A stretch of 64,000 nt of DNA from Zoogloea sp. LCSB751 (GCF_002028455.1 NZ_MWUM01000011.1:101950-165949), one strand, 5' to 3'; shown: positions 34,314 to 45,000, numbered from the stretch's first letter. A program made the numbers and translations. Notes: generated by a model not told the origin, from the letters alone.

Positions 34314-35231
34314 ATGTCCGCCTGTCCCTTGCCGCCCGGCATCCGGGTGCTGGAGCGCGGCTGGCTGTCCGCCAACAACGTGTTGCTGTTCGACGGCGAC
34401 ACGGCCACGCTGGTGGATAGCGGCTACGTCACCCATGCCGGCCAGACTGTCGCACTGCTGCGCGAAGCGCTGGATGGACGGCGTCTTGGCCGTCTCCTCA
34501 ACACCCATTCCCATTCCGATCACATCGGCGGCAACGCGGCGGTGCAGCGCGCCTTTGGCTGTGCCATCGGCGTGCCGGCGGGCATCGCCGAGGCCGTTCA
34601 CGCCTGGGACGAGGCGGCCCTGCTGCTGAGTACCGCCGCCCAGCAGGGCGAGGCCTTCCGGCCCGATCACGTCATCGCCGCCGGCGAGCGTCTGCAGATG
34701 GGCGGCTACGAATGGCAAATCCTGGCGGCCCCCGGTCACGACATGGACGCGCTGGTCTTCCACGCGCCCGACGCGCGCCTGCTGATCTCGGGCGACGCCC
34801 TGTGGCGGGACGGCTTCGGCATCCTGTTCGCCGAGGTCCTCGGTGCCGGCGGTGGACTGGAGGGCGCGCGCTCCACGCTGGAGGCCATTGCCCGCCTGCC
34901 GGTGGAGCAGGTCATTCCCGGCCACGGCGCACCTTTCGTCGAGGTGGAGGAGGCGCTGGAGTCCGCGTTCGCCCGTCTGCGCGCCTTCGAGGAAGACGGT
35001 GCGCGGATGGCCCGCAACGCGATCCGCGCATGCTTCACCTTCGCCCTGCTGGACGCCGGGCAGATGGACATCGACGGCCTGCCGGCCTACCTGGAGCGGG
35101 TGCCCCTGTACCGGGAGGCCAATCGCCGCTTTCTCGGTCTGGATGCCGGCAAGCTGGCGGAATGGCTGCTGCGGGAACTTGAACGTGCCGGCGTGGCGCG
35201 GGCCCACGGACAGACGCTGCGGGCGGCCTGA
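34314..35231 (+). CDS. MBL-fold metallohydrolase
   Basis: The 305-residue metallo-beta-lactamase-fold protein has the zinc motif THSHSDHIGG, then APGHDMDALVF (His), SGDALWRDGFG (Asp) and PGHGAPF (His). The C-terminal helical part (about 230-300) resembles the LACTB2-like C-domain. The substrate is unknown; thioester hydrolysis is one possibility. It starts 9 bp after the second DUF1289 gene, so the three are probably co-transcribed. It is unlike the MBL beside phaC outside the metal motifs. Confidence 0.85.
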   Translation: MSACPLPPGIRVLERGWLSANNVLLFDGDTATLVDSGYVTHAGQTVALLREALDGRRLGRLLNTHSHSDHIGGNAAVQRAFGCAIGVPAGIAEAVHAWDEAALLLSTAAQQGEAFRPDHVIAAGERLQMGGYEWQILAAPGHDMDALVFHAPDARLLISGDALWRDGFGILFAEVLGAGGGLEGARSTLEAIARLPVEQVIPGHGAPFVEVEEALESAFARLRAFEEDGARMARNAIRACFTFALLDAGQMDIDGLPAYLERVPLYREANRRFLGLDAGKLAEWLLRELERAGVARAHGQTLRAA

Positions 35232-35387
35232 AAATCTGGCAAATCCCCGATCTGCGCGGAAACGCGGATGGTTGTGGCGAAAAATTTTGTTTATGCTGTT
35301 TCCGCCCTCGCCCCTTTCCCGGCTGCGGGACCCTCTGGCGCGGGTGCAAACCCCACCTTCGTTTTCGAAACAGGATTGCCCGACCTC

Positions 35388-36227
35388 ATGCAACTCGTTC
35401 TGATCAGTGGACTGTCCGGCTCCGGCAAGAGCGTCGCCCTCAATGTCATGGAGGACTGCGGCCACTATGTGGTGGACAACCTGCCGTCAGCGCTGCTGCC
35501 GCAGTTGGTGTCCCACCTGCGCGGTGCCGGCTACCAGCGCATCGCGGTGGCCGTCGACGTGCGCTCGGGGGCCGGCATCGTCTCTTTGCCCAAACAGGTC
35601 GAGGCGCTGCGGGGGATGGTCGATGACCTGCGCTTCCTGTTCCTCGACGCCCGCGACGACGTGCTGATCGCGCGTTTCTCCGAGACCCGCCGCCGCCATC
35701 CCCTCGGCGATGCGTTCAGCACCCTCGGTGAGGCGATAGCCCGCGAGCGGGAAGAGCTGGCGCTGATCGCCGAGCTCGGCCAGCGCATCGACACCAGCGA
35801 CCTGGCAGCCAACACGCTGCGCAACTGGATCAAGAATTTCATGAATCTGGAGGCCGGCAGCCAGATCGCCGTGCTGTTCCAGTCCTTCGGCTTCAAGCAC
35901 GGCATTCCGCTGGATGCAGACCTGGTCTTCGACGTGCGCTGCCTGCCCAACCCCCACTACGATCCGCTGTTGCGTCCCCTAACCGGGCGGGACCAGCCGG
36001 TCATCGACTTCCTTGAAAAGGTACCCGAGGTGGGGCAGATGGTGGACGACATCTATGCCTTCGTGGCCTCCTGGCTGCCGGCCTACGTCAATGACAACCG
36101 CAGCTATCTGACCATCGCCATCGGCTGTACCGGCGGCCAGCACCGTTCGGTGTATGTGGCCGAACAGCTGGCTGCGCGCTTTCAGGACAATGCGCGGGTC
36201 CAGGTGCGCCACCGCTCCTTCAAATGA
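35388..36227 (+). CDS. rapZ: RapZ, RNase adapter / P-loop nucleotide-binding protein
   Basis: The 279-residue protein has the N-terminal Walker A G8-LSGSGKS (8-15) and the C-terminal family signature AIGCTGGQHRSVYVAE. In enterobacteria RapZ binds glucosamine 6-phosphate and directs small RNAs to RNase E; in betaproteobacteria it often sits near PTS and ptsN genes, not seen here. ATG 35388 places the P-loop at residue 8 as in homologues; earlier in-frame starts add only low-complexity sequence. The stop overlaps the next start (ATGA). Confidence 0.94.
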   Translation: MQLVLISGLSGSGKSVALNVMEDCGHYVVDNLPSALLPQLVSHLRGAGYQRIAVAVDVRSGAGIVSLPKQVEALRGMVDDLRFLFLDARDDVLIARFSETRRRHPLGDAFSTLGEAIAREREELALIAELGQRIDTSDLAANTLRNWIKNFMNLEAGSQIAVLFQSFGFKHGIPLDADLVFDVRCLPNPHYDPLLRPLTGRDQPVIDFLEKVPEVGQMVDDIYAFVASWLPAYVNDNRSYLTIAIGCTGGQHRSVYVAEQLAARFQDNARVQVRHRSFK

Positions 36228-36631
36228 ACCGGGCCGTCGCCCTGCGCCGCTGGCTGGCCGTGTGGGCGAGCTACCTGCAGGCGGGCGACGTCCTGACCCT
36301 CGGCGTCGCCCTGGGGGTATGCGTGCTGTCGGCGCTGACCCTGTGGCAGGGCGGACATCCGGACAAGGCCATCATCCGCGCCGGCGGCCGCGTCTTTGCC
36401 GAAGTCGACCTCAATGCGCCGCGGGTGGTGGAAGTGCCCGGTCCGATCGGCACAACCCGCATCGAGGTGCAGCCGGGCCGCGCCCGCGTTGCCGCCGATC
36501 CCGGCCCGCGCCAGTACTGCGTGCGCCAGGGCTGGCTCAGCAGCGCCGGCGCGGTGGCGATCTGCGCGCCCAACGAGGTCAGCCTGTCCCTGTCCGGGCG
36601 CACTGCCGACTATGACTCCCTCAACTACTGA
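36224..36631 (+). CDS. NusG domain II-containing membrane-anchored protein
   Basis: The 135-residue protein has a single membrane helix (about 22-42, VLTLGVALGVCVLSALTLW) and a small extracytoplasmic beta domain of the NusG_II type, ending in RQYCVRQGWLSSAGAVAICAPNEVSLSLSG with two cysteines. Such proteins usually occur beside a Gx transporter and a flavin transferase; only the transporter is here. It overlaps rapZ by 4 bp (ATGA) and the next gene by 20 bp, so the three are translationally linked. Confidence 0.8.
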   Translation: MNRAVALRRWLAVWASYLQAGDVLTLGVALGVCVLSALTLWQGGHPDKAIIRAGGRVFAEVDLNAPRVVEVPGPIGTTRIEVQPGRARVAADPGPRQYCVRQGWLSSAGAVAICAPNEVSLSLSGRTADYDSLNY

Positions 36632-37169
36632 GATCGAACTCAAGCCGACAGCGGACGACCACCGGGTGGCCCGCCACGCGGCGGCGGCCATCGTGCTGAC
36701 CGTTGCGGAAGCGGCCATCCCGCTGCCGCTGCCGGGCATCAAGCCGGGCCTTGCCAACATCATCACGCTGGTGGTGCTGGCCCGCTGGGGCTGGCGCGAG
36801 GCGGCCTGGGTGGCGCTGCTCAGGGTGCTGGTCGGTAGCCTGCTGCTCGGCCAGTTCCTGGCGCCGGGTTTCTTCCTGAGCCTGACAGGTGGCGTGATGA
36901 GCCTGGTGGTGCTGGGGCTGGCGATGCATTTGCCGAAACGCTGGTTCGGCCCGGTCAGCCAGAGCGTACTGGCAGCCTTCGCGCACATCGGCGGCCAGGT
37001 GCTGGTGGCGCGCGTGTGGCTGGTGCCCCATGACGGGGTGTTCTACCTGGTGCCGGTCTTTGCGCTGGCGGCGACGGTGTTCGGCCTCGTCAACGGCCTG
37101 ATCGCCGCCCGCCTGCTGTCCGAAGAGCTGGCGGAGAAGGGCGTCAGCGCCGCCGACGTCGGGAAATAG
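36612..37169 (+). CDS. Gx transporter family membrane protein (Hpre_diP_synt_I)
   Basis: The 185-residue integral membrane protein has about five helices and the family start RHAAAAIVLTVAEAAIPLPLPGIKPGLANIITLVVL. The Pfam name (heptaprenyl diphosphate synthase component I) is historical; an ECF-S-like transport role is more likely. ATG 36612 lies inside the NusG_II gene (20-bp overlap), a typical coupled arrangement. Its last 26 bp overlap the end of the convergent RNase H-like gene. Confidence 0.82.
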   Translation: MTPSTTEIELKPTADDHRVARHAAAAIVLTVAEAAIPLPLPGIKPGLANIITLVVLARWGWREAAWVALLRVLVGSLLLGQFLAPGFFLSLTGGVMSLVVLGLAMHLPKRWFGPVSQSVLAAFAHIGGQVLVARVWLVPHDGVFYLVPVFALAATVFGLVNGLIAARLLSEELAEKGVSAADVGK

Positions 37170-37608
37170 GTCGTGGCGCCGGCTTGTCCGGCAGGCCGAG
37201 GGCGGCCCGCGACAGGCGGTCGGCGTCCGGATTGCGGTGGCGGGGGACCCACTCCAGGCGCACTGACACGAAAGCACCCAGCTCGGTCTGCAGCCGCTCG
37301 ATGATGCCGTGCAGGCGGGCGATGTCGGTGCGCGCTTCGCCGTTCAGATGACGGACTACGAAATCGCTGTCGCCCCGCACCCGCAGGTGGGCGGCTCCAG
37401 CCTCCCCAGCCAGGCGCAGGGCCTGTTCGAGGGCCAGCAGCTCGGCCTCGTTGTTGCAGCCGTTGCCGTGGGCGGTGGTCGATAGTTCAATGTGCTGTCC
37501 GTCCGGGCCGCGCAGCAGCGCGCCGAGGCCCAGCCGTCCGGGATTCGGGTAGGCCGAGCCGTCGAACCAGATCTGCCATTCGGTGCTGAGGTGGGGAGGC
37601 GAGTTCAT
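37144..37608 (-). CDS. RNase HI-family protein
   Basis: The 154-residue RNase H-fold protein keeps all four acidic residues: Asp in IWFDGSAYPNPG, Glu in NNEAELLALEQAL, Asp in RGDSDFVV, and Asp in RHRNPDADRLS with the catalytic His. It cleaves RNA in RNA-DNA hybrids or a related substrate; the N-terminal start MNSPPHLS is short, so it is a reverse-transcriptase-like or ypdQ/rnhA paralogue rather than the housekeeping RnhA. An earlier ATG at 37629 lies in a REP-like repeat and was rejected. Converges on the Gx gene with a 26-bp overlap. Confidence 0.85.
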   Translation of the reverse strand: MNSPPHLSTEWQIWFDGSAYPNPGRLGLGALLRGPDGQHIELSTTAHGNGCNNEAELLALEQALRLAGEAGAAHLRVRGDSDFVVRHLNGEARTDIARLHGIIERLQTELGAFVSVRLEWVPRHRNPDADRLSRAALGLPDKPAPRPISRRRRR

Positions 37609-37612
37609 CGGA

Positions 37613-37680
37613 TGTAGGTGCGAAGTCATTCGCCCGCGGAGGTGGATTCGCGCGTTGCGGGCGGATGAATGCGCCCCAAC
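37613..37680. repeat. REP-like double element, copy e
   Basis: TGTAGGTGCGAAGTCATTCG is followed by CCCGCGGAGGTGGAT; this 35-base stretch matches 31262-31296 at all but five positions. A second, weaker unit, GCGGGCGGATGAATGCGCCCC (37658-37678), follows, mirroring the b/c pair. It lies between the RNase H-like gene and the glycosyltransferase. Confidence 0.65.
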
Positions 37681-37808
37681 GAGATCCGTGCCCACGGGAT
37701 GTGCCGCAAGCATGCGGCAAATCGGGGCGGGCGAAAAGGCTGACGGCCGTCATCCACCCATCACTTCGCCGTAACACCGGTGCAGCATGCCGCCGCAACA
37801 CTGGTGGG

Positions 37809-39017
37809 ATGGACCACGCCGGACTCATCTGCCAGGAACTCGCCAGCCATCGGACCTCCCTCCGGGTGGCGGTGGTGACCGAGACTTATCCGCCTGAAAT
37901 CAACGGGGTGGCGATGACCACCGGGCGCATCGTCGACGGCCTCGTCGCCGCCGGCCACCGGGTGGATCTGATCCGCCCGCGCCAGGCCCAGGAGGGGGGC
38001 GCCATCGCCGGTGGAAACGACGGTATCGAGGAGATGCTGTCCCGCGGCATCCCGCTGCCGCGCTATGCCAATCTGCAGCTCGGCCTGCCGGCCCGCAAGG
38101 TGCTGCTGAGGCGCTGGTCGCATCAGCGCCCGGACGTCGTGCAGGTCGTCACCGAAGGTCCGCTCGGCTGGTCGGCGCTGACCGCCGCGCGCAAGCTGAA
38201 CCTGCCGGTGATCAGCGAGTTCCACACCAATTTCCACCGCTACAGCGGCCACTACGGCGTCGGTTGGCTGAAGCGCCCTATCGCTGCCTACCTGCGCAAG
38301 TTCCACAACCGGGCCGACCTGACTCTGGTGCCGACCCGCGCCCTGTGCTTTGAGCTGGCCGGACAGGGCATCCCGCGGGTGGATGTGGTGTCGCGCGGCG
38401 TCGATACCCGGTTGTTCGATCCGGACCGCCGCAGTGGCTTGCTGCGCCGCAGCTGGGGGCTGGAGCCGGACGATCTGGCGGTGGTGTACGTCGGCCGCAT
38501 CGCCCCGGAAAAGAACCTGGCCCTGCTGGAAAAGGCCTTCGAGGCGATCCACGCCCGCCAGCCGCGGGCCCGCCTGATCATGGTCGGCAGCGGCCCGGCC
38601 CTGCAGGGCATGCGTGCGCGCCAGCCGCGGGCCATCTTTACCGGCCCGCAGACCGGCGAGGCGCTGGCCGAGCACTACGCCAGCGGCGACCTGTTCCTCT
38701 TTCCCAGCCTCACCGAGACCTACGGCAACGTCGTCGCCGAGGCCCTGGCCAGCGGCCTGCCGGTGGTGGCCTACCGGGACGCCGCCGCTCAGGAGCTGGT
38801 CAGCCATCAGGTGCATGGCTGGCTGGCCGAGCCGGGCAACGAGACGGCCTTTGTGGACGGCGCCGTGGCCCTGGCCGAGGCCCCCGAATTACGCGCCCGT
38901 CAGCGTCTCGCTGCGCGGGAGCGGGTGGCCAGCCTGGCCTGGCAGGCCATCGTCGACAGCCTGGTGGCCTTGCAGCGCCAGGTCATCCTGAGTTCCCCCG
39001 TCGCTGCCCGGAGGTAA
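37809..39017 (+). CDS. GT4-type glycosyltransferase
   Basis: The 402-residue GT-B enzyme has the N-domain start RVAVVTETYPPEINGVAMTTGR, a H in SEFHTNFHRYSG, and the C-domain donor site VYVGRIAPEKNLALLEKAF and FPSLTETYGNVVAEALASGLPVVAY (the E-x7-E motif). This pattern fits GDP-mannose- or UDP-sugar-dependent alpha-mannosyl transfer to a lipid acceptor, as in the MgtA/PimB-like group. The next gene, 4 bp downstream, is a PAP2-family phosphatase, which suggests lipid-carrier or glycolipid remodelling at the membrane. Confidence 0.88.
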   Translation: MDHAGLICQELASHRTSLRVAVVTETYPPEINGVAMTTGRIVDGLVAAGHRVDLIRPRQAQEGGAIAGGNDGIEEMLSRGIPLPRYANLQLGLPARKVLLRRWSHQRPDVVQVVTEGPLGWSALTAARKLNLPVISEFHTNFHRYSGHYGVGWLKRPIAAYLRKFHNRADLTLVPTRALCFELAGQGIPRVDVVSRGVDTRLFDPDRRSGLLRRSWGLEPDDLAVVYVGRIAPEKNLALLEKAFEAIHARQPRARLIMVGSGPALQGMRARQPRAIFTGPQTGEALAEHYASGDLFLFPSLTETYGNVVAEALASGLPVVAYRDAAAQELVSHQVHGWLAEPGNETAFVDGAVALAEAPELRARQRLAARERVASLAWQAIVDSLVALQRQVILSSPVAARR

Positions 39018-39021
39018 ACCC

Positions 39022-39546
39022 ATGTTCGTGCTGCCCGCCCGCCTGCAACTGCTCGACGACCGCCTGGCAGTCCGCTCCAACCGCCTGTCCCGCCATCGTG
39101 GCCTGCGCGACCTGATGCGGGCGGTGAGCCGGCTTGGCGACGGGGTGGCCTGGTACACCCTGGCGGCCTGCCTGTTCGCGCTGTTCGGCGCCGAGGCCCT
39201 GCCGGCCTTGCGCCAGATGCTGGCCGTCGGCGTTATCGGGGTGATCGTCTACAAGATCCTCAAGACCCGCACGCTGCGCCCGCGTCCCTTCGAGGTGGTC
39301 AGCGACGTGGTGTGCACCGGTGCGCCCCTCGACAAGTTCAGCTTCCCGTCCGGCCACACCCTGCACGCGGTGAGCTTCTCCCTGGTGCTGGCCCAGCATT
39401 TTCCACCGCTGGCTCCGGCGGTGTTCGGCTTTGCGGCGCTGGTGGCCGTGTCCCGTCCGGTGCTCGGCCTGCACTATCCCAGCGACGTGCTGGCCGGCGG
39501 TGCGATCGGCGCCACGCTGGCCTACGGTGCCGTCACGCTGTTGTAA
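39022..39546 (+). CDS. PAP2-family membrane phosphatase
   Basis: The 174-residue integral membrane protein has about four helices and all three acid phosphatase motifs: KTRTLRPRPF, FPSGHTLHA and SRPVLGLHYPSD. The active histidines face the periplasm in this family. Likely substrates are phosphatidic acid, phosphatidylglycerol phosphate or undecaprenyl diphosphate. It starts 4 bp after the glycosyltransferase stop, so the two are almost certainly one unit. Confidence 0.88.
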   Translation: MFVLPARLQLLDDRLAVRSNRLSRHRGLRDLMRAVSRLGDGVAWYTLAACLFALFGAEALPALRQMLAVGVIGVIVYKILKTRTLRPRPFEVVSDVVCTGAPLDKFSFPSGHTLHAVSFSLVLAQHFPPLAPAVFGFAALVAVSRPVLGLHYPSDVLAGGAIGATLAYGAVTLL

Positions 39547-39621
39547 AGCCGCGCCCGATGGCCTGCTGCATCGGCTGCGAGGGACTAGACTGAAACTATG
39601 CCCGGTAGCCAGGAGATGCGC

Positions 39622-41013
39622 ATGAGCACGCCGACCCGATCCGAGCGGGATTCCTTCGGCCCCATCGACGTTCCCGCTACCGCCCTGTGGGGCGCCCAGA
39701 CCCAGCGTTCCCTGCACCATTTCGCGATCTCCATCGAACGCATGCCGGCCGCGCTGATCACGGCACTGGCCGAGGTCAAGCGCGCCTGCGCGGTGGTCAA
39801 TGGCGAGCTTGGCGTACTGGCTGCCGACAAGGCGGCGGCCATCGTCGCGGCCGCCGACGAGGTGCTGGTGGGCGATCACCCGGAGGCCTTTCCGCTGTCC
39901 GTGTGGCAGACCGGCTCCGGCACCCAGACCAACATGAACATGAACGAGGTGCTCGCCAACCGTGCCTCCGAGATGCTCGGCGGCGAACGCGGCATGGGGC
40001 GGCGGGTGCACCCCAACGACCATGTGAACCTGGGCCAGTCGTCCAACGACGTCTTTCCGACCGCCATGCATGTTGCTGCCGTGCAGGTGCTGGCCGACGG
40101 GGTGCTGCCGGCCCTGCGCGCGCTGTTGGCGACACTGGCCGCCAAGGCCGCGGAGTTCGCCGACATCGTCAAGATCGGCCGCACCCATCTGCAGGACGCC
40201 ACGCCGCTGACCGTCGGACAGGAGATGGGCGGCTGGGTGGCCCAGCTCGACCTGGCGGAAGCGGCCATCGTTGCCAGCCTGCCGGCGGTGCTGGCGCTGG
40301 CCATCGGCGGCACCGCGGTGGGCACCGGGCTCAACGCGCCGCCGGGCTTCGGCGAGCGGGTCGCCGCCGAGCTGGCGGGGCGCACCGGGCTGGCCTTCCG
40401 CAGCGCGCCCGACAAGTTCGCCGCACTGGCCGGCCACGATGCGCTGGTCGGCGCCCACGGGGCTCTCAAGCAGCTCGCCACGGCCCTGATGAAGATCGCC
40501 AACGACGTGCGCTGGCTGGCCTCGGGGCCGCGCTCCGGTCTCGGCGAACTGCTGATCCCGGAGAACGAGCCGGGCAGCTCGATCATGCCCGGCAAGGTCA
40601 ATCCGACCCAGTGCGAGGCGTTGACGATGCTGTGCTGCCAGGTCTTCGGCAACGATGTGGCGCTGACGCTGGGCGCCGCGTCCGGCAACTTCGAGCTGAA
40701 CGTCTTCAAACCGCTGATCGCCCACAACTTCCTCGGTAGCGCGCGTCTGCTGGCCGATGGGATGACCAGTTTCGACACGCACTGCGCGCGGGGCATCGAG
40801 GTGAACCGCCCGCGCATTGCCGAGCTGGTGGAGCGGTCGCTGATGCTGGTGACGGCGCTGAGTCCGCATATCGGCTACGACCGTGCCGGCGAGATTGCCA
40901 AGCTGGCCCACCACCGCGGCACCACGCTGCGCGAGGCGGCGCTGGCACTCGGCTACGTGACGGCGGAGGAGTTCGACGGGTGGGTGCGTCCGGAGGCGAT
41001 GGTCGGGCTGTAA
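39622..41013 (+). CDS. fumC: Fumarate hydratase class II
   Basis: The 463-residue iron-independent fumarase interconverts fumarate and malate. Signatures include [46 protein letters not shown] and the flexible loop [17 protein letters not shown] with the catalytic serine. AGGAGA precedes ATG 39622; an earlier ATG at 39598 is less likely. The final 61 bp overlap the 3-prime end of the convergent phospholipase-like gene. Being oxygen-stable, it complements iron-sulfur fumarases and can complete the route from propionyl-CoA via succinate, though it is not co-transcribed with that operon. Confidence 0.95.
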   Translation: MSTPTRSERDSFGPIDVPATALWGAQTQRSLHHFAISIERMPAALITALAEVKRACAVVNGELGVLAADKAAAIVAAADEVLVGDHPEAFPLSVWQTGSGTQTNMNMNEVLANRASEMLGGERGMGRRVHPNDHVNLGQSSNDVFPTAMHVAAVQVLADGVLPALRALLATLAAKAAEFADIVKIGRTHLQDATPLTVGQEMGGWVAQLDLAEAAIVASLPAVLALAIGGTAVGTGLNAPPGFGERVAAELAGRTGLAFRSAPDKFAALAGHDALVGAHGALKQLATALMKIANDVRWLASGPRSGLGELLIPENEPGSSIMPGKVNPTQCEALTMLCCQVFGNDVALTLGAASGNFELNVFKPLIAHNFLGSARLLADGMTSFDTHCARGIEVNRPRIAELVERSLMLVTALSPHIGYDRAGEIAKLAHHRGTTLREAALALGYVTAEEFDGWVRPEAMVGL

Positions 41014-41897
41014 GCCGTGTGCGCCTGCTGGGCGACGAACAAGTCCTCCGGCAGCGGCAGGCAGGCCCGCAGCAGGCGGCGCGGTGCGGTAATCAGCCTG
41101 GCGCGGGCTTCGACCGGTTCGACTTCGGCCAGCCAGCCGGGCTGTTCCCCTTCCAGCAGGCGGCCGAGCTGGCCGAGGCGGCGGCCGGTGTGGCCGAGGT
41201 AGAGGTTGAAGCGGCGCTGCACGCGACGGTCGATGAAACGCGCCGCGTGGTACAGCCCGGCGTGCAGGCCGCTGTTGCGCAGCCAGCTTTCGCCCTTGGT
41301 GAGGGTGGCCAGGGCCTGGCCGACCTTGTCCGGATGGCACTGGAAGGCGCGCCCCATCAGCGGCGCGAGGACGTCCCGCTCGCTGCGCATCAGATCCGCC
41401 GGGCGGGCGAACAGTTGCGGCGCCACGTGGCGGTCCATGGCCCATTCCACCGCTACGTGGGTGGCCAGCTCCGACTCGAACCACAGCCGCTCATGGGCCG
41501 GCACGAAGTGGTTGTGGGCGATGATGTCGGCCATCAGATGGCTGGCGTAGCCGAGCACTGCGGCCTGCTCGGCATCGCCGCGGGCCGTATCCATCAGCGC
41601 CTGCAGCTGGGGCCAGCGGTGGCTGGTGGCCAGGGCCTCGGCGCCGGCGCTGCGGGCGGTGAGGGCCACGTCGGGCAGGCAGGCGCCGGCCATCACCAGC
41701 TTCGGGTGGCGGCGTGCCAGGCGGTGCAGGGCCGGGTCGGCAAGGGGGATCGCCCAAAGCAGCAACTGGGCGAAATAGACATGGGTGTACAGGCCCCAGG
41801 CCACTGCGTCGGCACTGGTCAGCAGCAGCGCCGGCAGCCACAGCAGCGTATGTGCGGCGAGCCGTCGGCGGGTGCGATGCAGGGGCAGGATGTCCAT
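40953..41897 (-). CDS. Zinc-dependent phospholipase C-domain protein
   Basis: The 314-residue protein has an N-terminal hydrophobic segment ([18 protein letters not shown]) and the metal-binding pattern of the ZnPLC-type fold: [11 protein letters not shown], then [16 protein letters not shown] and [11 protein letters not shown]. The family includes bacterial phospholipases C and many uncharacterised proteins; catalytic proof is lacking. ATG 41897 was chosen; a TTG three codons upstream is possible. Its last 61 bp lie antisense to the end of fumC. Confidence 0.75.
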   Translation of the reverse strand: MDILPLHRTRRRLAAHTLLWLPALLLTSADAVAWGLYTHVYFAQLLLWAIPLADPALHRLARRHPKLVMAGACLPDVALTARSAGAEALATSHRWPQLQALMDTARGDAEQAAVLGYASHLMADIIAHNHFVPAHERLWFESELATHVAVEWAMDRHVAPQLFARPADLMRSERDVLAPLMGRAFQCHPDKVGQALATLTKGESWLRNSGLHAGLYHAARFIDRRVQRRFNLYLGHTGRRLGQLGRLLEGEQPGWLAEVEPVEARARLITAPRRLLRACLPLPEDLFVAQQAHTAYSPTIASGRTHPSNSSAVT

Positions 41898-42047
41898 GCG
41901 TGACAATGTGCACGCTGCCTGTGACGAAAGCGTGGAATGGGGGTGTCAATGCCGTGACACCTGCCTTCAGACTGATCGCCACCTGCCGTTAGCGCCTGTT
42001 GCGCCGCTATCAATCCTTGTGAGTGGCGGTGCTTTTTGGGTTGGCTC

Positions 42048-45000
42048 ATGAAACTGCCGTCGTTCGCGTTTTTTCCTGCATCCGTTCCGGGTCGGTTCCA
42101 CCGCCTGCTGTTGATGGCCGTGGTATTGACCAACGTGGCGGCGATCGCCCTGGCGGCCTTCAACCTGAGCCAGAGCCAGCGCAAGGCAGAGGCATTGGCG
42201 ACCCTGACGACCCGCAATCTGGTCGAAGCCGTCGAGCACAGCCTGGTCAGCACCAGCCGCACCATCGACGTGACGCTGCTGGCCCTGGTGGACGAGATCG
42301 AACGGTCCGAGCGTGAAGGCGCCGGCTATCTGTCCAACGCGGAGCTGCTGGGCCTGCTGGCCCGCTACAAGTCCTGGCTGCCCGAAACCGACGGCTTTCG
42401 CGTCTTCGACGCCCACGGCCGGCCGCGCTGGTGGTTCAGCCGGACCGGCTCGGCGGCCGGCATCGACGTCTCCGACCGGGACTATTTCAAGGTCCTGCGC
42501 GACGATCCGGGGCGCGGCCTGTTCGTGGCCCGGCCGGTGCTCAGCCGGGTGACCGGTACCTGGGTGATCACCTTCGCGCGTCGCCTGCGGCATGCGGACG
42601 GGGCCTTCGCCGGGGTCGTCACCGCGGTGGTGCCGCTCGAACACTTCAACCGCCTGCTGCCCCGGCAGCAACTCGGGCCCCAGGGCGGCGCCACGCTGCG
42701 TTACGAGGATCTCGGCTTGATCGTGCGTTCCCCACCGGTGCCCGGGCCGGCGGGGATGATAGGCAGCACGAAGGTGTCCGACGACCTGCGTACCCTTGTC
42801 GCCAGCGGCCGTCCGGAAGCGAGCTACCGGACGGTCACCGCTTCCGACGGGATCGAGCGGCTGAACACCTTCCGGCGGGTGGACGGATTGCCCTTCATCC
42901 TGGTGGTCGGCATGGCCACCGACGACTATCTGGCCGACTGGAACGAGTCGGTACGTCATACCGTCGAGTTGCTGGCGGTCTTTCTGCTGGTGTCGATGGG
43001 CTCCGCGGTGCTGATCGGGCGGCTTTACCGGCGCCAGTTCCAGAGTGCCGAAAACCTGCGGGAAAGCCATGCCCGTCTGGAAGGGACGCTCGCCGATCTG
43101 CGCAATCGCGATCAGGTGCTCAGCGCCACCGAGCAGGTGGCCGGCCTGGGGGTGTTCTCCATCGATCTGCACAGCGGCGAGGCCTACAGCTCGGCGCAAT
43201 TGCGCGGGATCCTTGGGGGGGCGCCGGAGGAGCCCCTGAGTGTGGACATCTGGGCCGAGCGCATCCATCCGGATGACCGGCTGCGGGTGGTGTCCCGCTT
43301 CCGCGAGGGCCTGATGCAGCGGGGCGAGCCCTTCGACGAGGAATACCGGATCCGGCTGCCCGATGGCGCGATCCGCTGGATCCATGGAATCGGCGGCGTC
43401 GATCTGGACGCCGACGGCCGGCCGGTGAGTGTGCACGGGGTTTCGCTGGACATCACCGAGCGCAAGGAGGTGCAGGCCTCCCTGCAGGCCGCCCTGGACG
43501 AGTATGAAAAGCTGGTGGAGCGCATGCCGGCCGGCGTCTTCAAGCAGCGGGTGCGTGCCGACGGCAGTTTCAGCTTCGACTATGTCAGCCCGCGCTTCTG
43601 CGAGCAGGTCGGCATCGACGAGGCGGCGATCCTCGCCGACCCCCACATTGTCACGCGGCATATCCATGCCGACGACTATCCCGGCTATGTGGCGCGCTGC
43701 CAGGCCGTGCGCGAGCGGCCGGGCCCCTTCGAATGGGAGGGGCGCGTGGACGTCAATGGCGAGGCGCGCTGGATGGCGATCTTGTCGCGCCCGACCCGCC
43801 TGCCGAATGGCGACATCCTGTGGGAGGGGGTGCAGTCCGATGTCAGCGATCGCAAGCGCGCGGAACTGGCCCTGCGCGAAAGCGAGGCGCGTTACCGTTT
43901 GCTGCTGCAGTTCTCGCCGGTGGGGATCCTGCAGTACGACACCGAACTCAAGGTCAGCTACTGCAACACCCAATTTGCCGAGATCATGCAGGTGCCCCAC
44001 GACTACATGGCGCACGTGGACTGTAGCCAGCTCAGCGACCGGCGTGTGCAGCCGGCGCTGCGGGCGGCGCTGGAGGGGCGCCTCGGCGAGTACGAGGGGC
44101 CGTACCGGACGACCTTTGCGGGCAAGGAGCTGAACATCGCGATGAACTGTTCGCCGCTGCGCGATCCGGCCGGCGGCCTGATCGGCGGCATCGCGATCCT
44201 GCAGGACATCACCGAGCGGGTATTGAAGGACCAGGAACTGGCGCGCTATCGCGACCACCTCGAAGAACTGGTGGCGGAACGCACCGCCGATCTGGTGGCG
44301 GCCCGTGCCGAGGCCGAACGCCTCGCACAGGCGAAGAGCGAGTTCCTCGCCAACATGAGCCACGAGATCCGCACCCCTCTCAACGGTGTGCTCGGGCTGG
44401 CCCACATCGGCTACCGGGAGAGCCAGGGGCGCGACCGGGCGCGGGATACCTTCGCGCGCATCCTGTCGTCCGGCCAGTTGCTGCTGGGCATCATCAACGA
44501 CATCCTCGATTTCTCGAAGATCGAGGCTGGCAAGCTGCGCATCGAGGCGATCCCGGTGGAGCTCGCCGGCGTCATTGGCGAAAGCCTGGCCCTGATGGAG
44601 GCGCGGGCCCAGGCCAAGGGGCTGGTGCTGCGCTTCCGTCGGGCCACCCCGCTGCCGGAGCGCTGCGTCACCGATCCGCTGCGGGTGGGGCAGATCCTGC
44701 TCAACCTGCTCTCCAATGCGATCAAGTTCACCGAGCAGGGCAGTGTCACGCTGAGTGCCGAGTTTGCCGACGGGCAATTGATCCTGCGGGTCAGCGATAC
44801 CGGCATCGGCATGAATGACGAAGAAATCGCCAAGGTCTTCGCCCCCTTCGAGCAGGCCGACAACTCCGTTACCCGCCGTTTTGGCGGCACTGGGCTGGGC
44901 TTGGCGATCACGCACCGGTTGGTCGAATTGATGGGCGGTCTGCTGAGGGTCAACAGCCGGCCCGGCAGCGGCAGCACCTTCGAGGTGCGTCTGCCCTGCG

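Noticed and set aside
37609..37629. Upstream ATG (37629) as start of the RNase H-like gene
   Set aside because: It lies inside a REP-like repeat and adds only seven residues without ribosome-site support.
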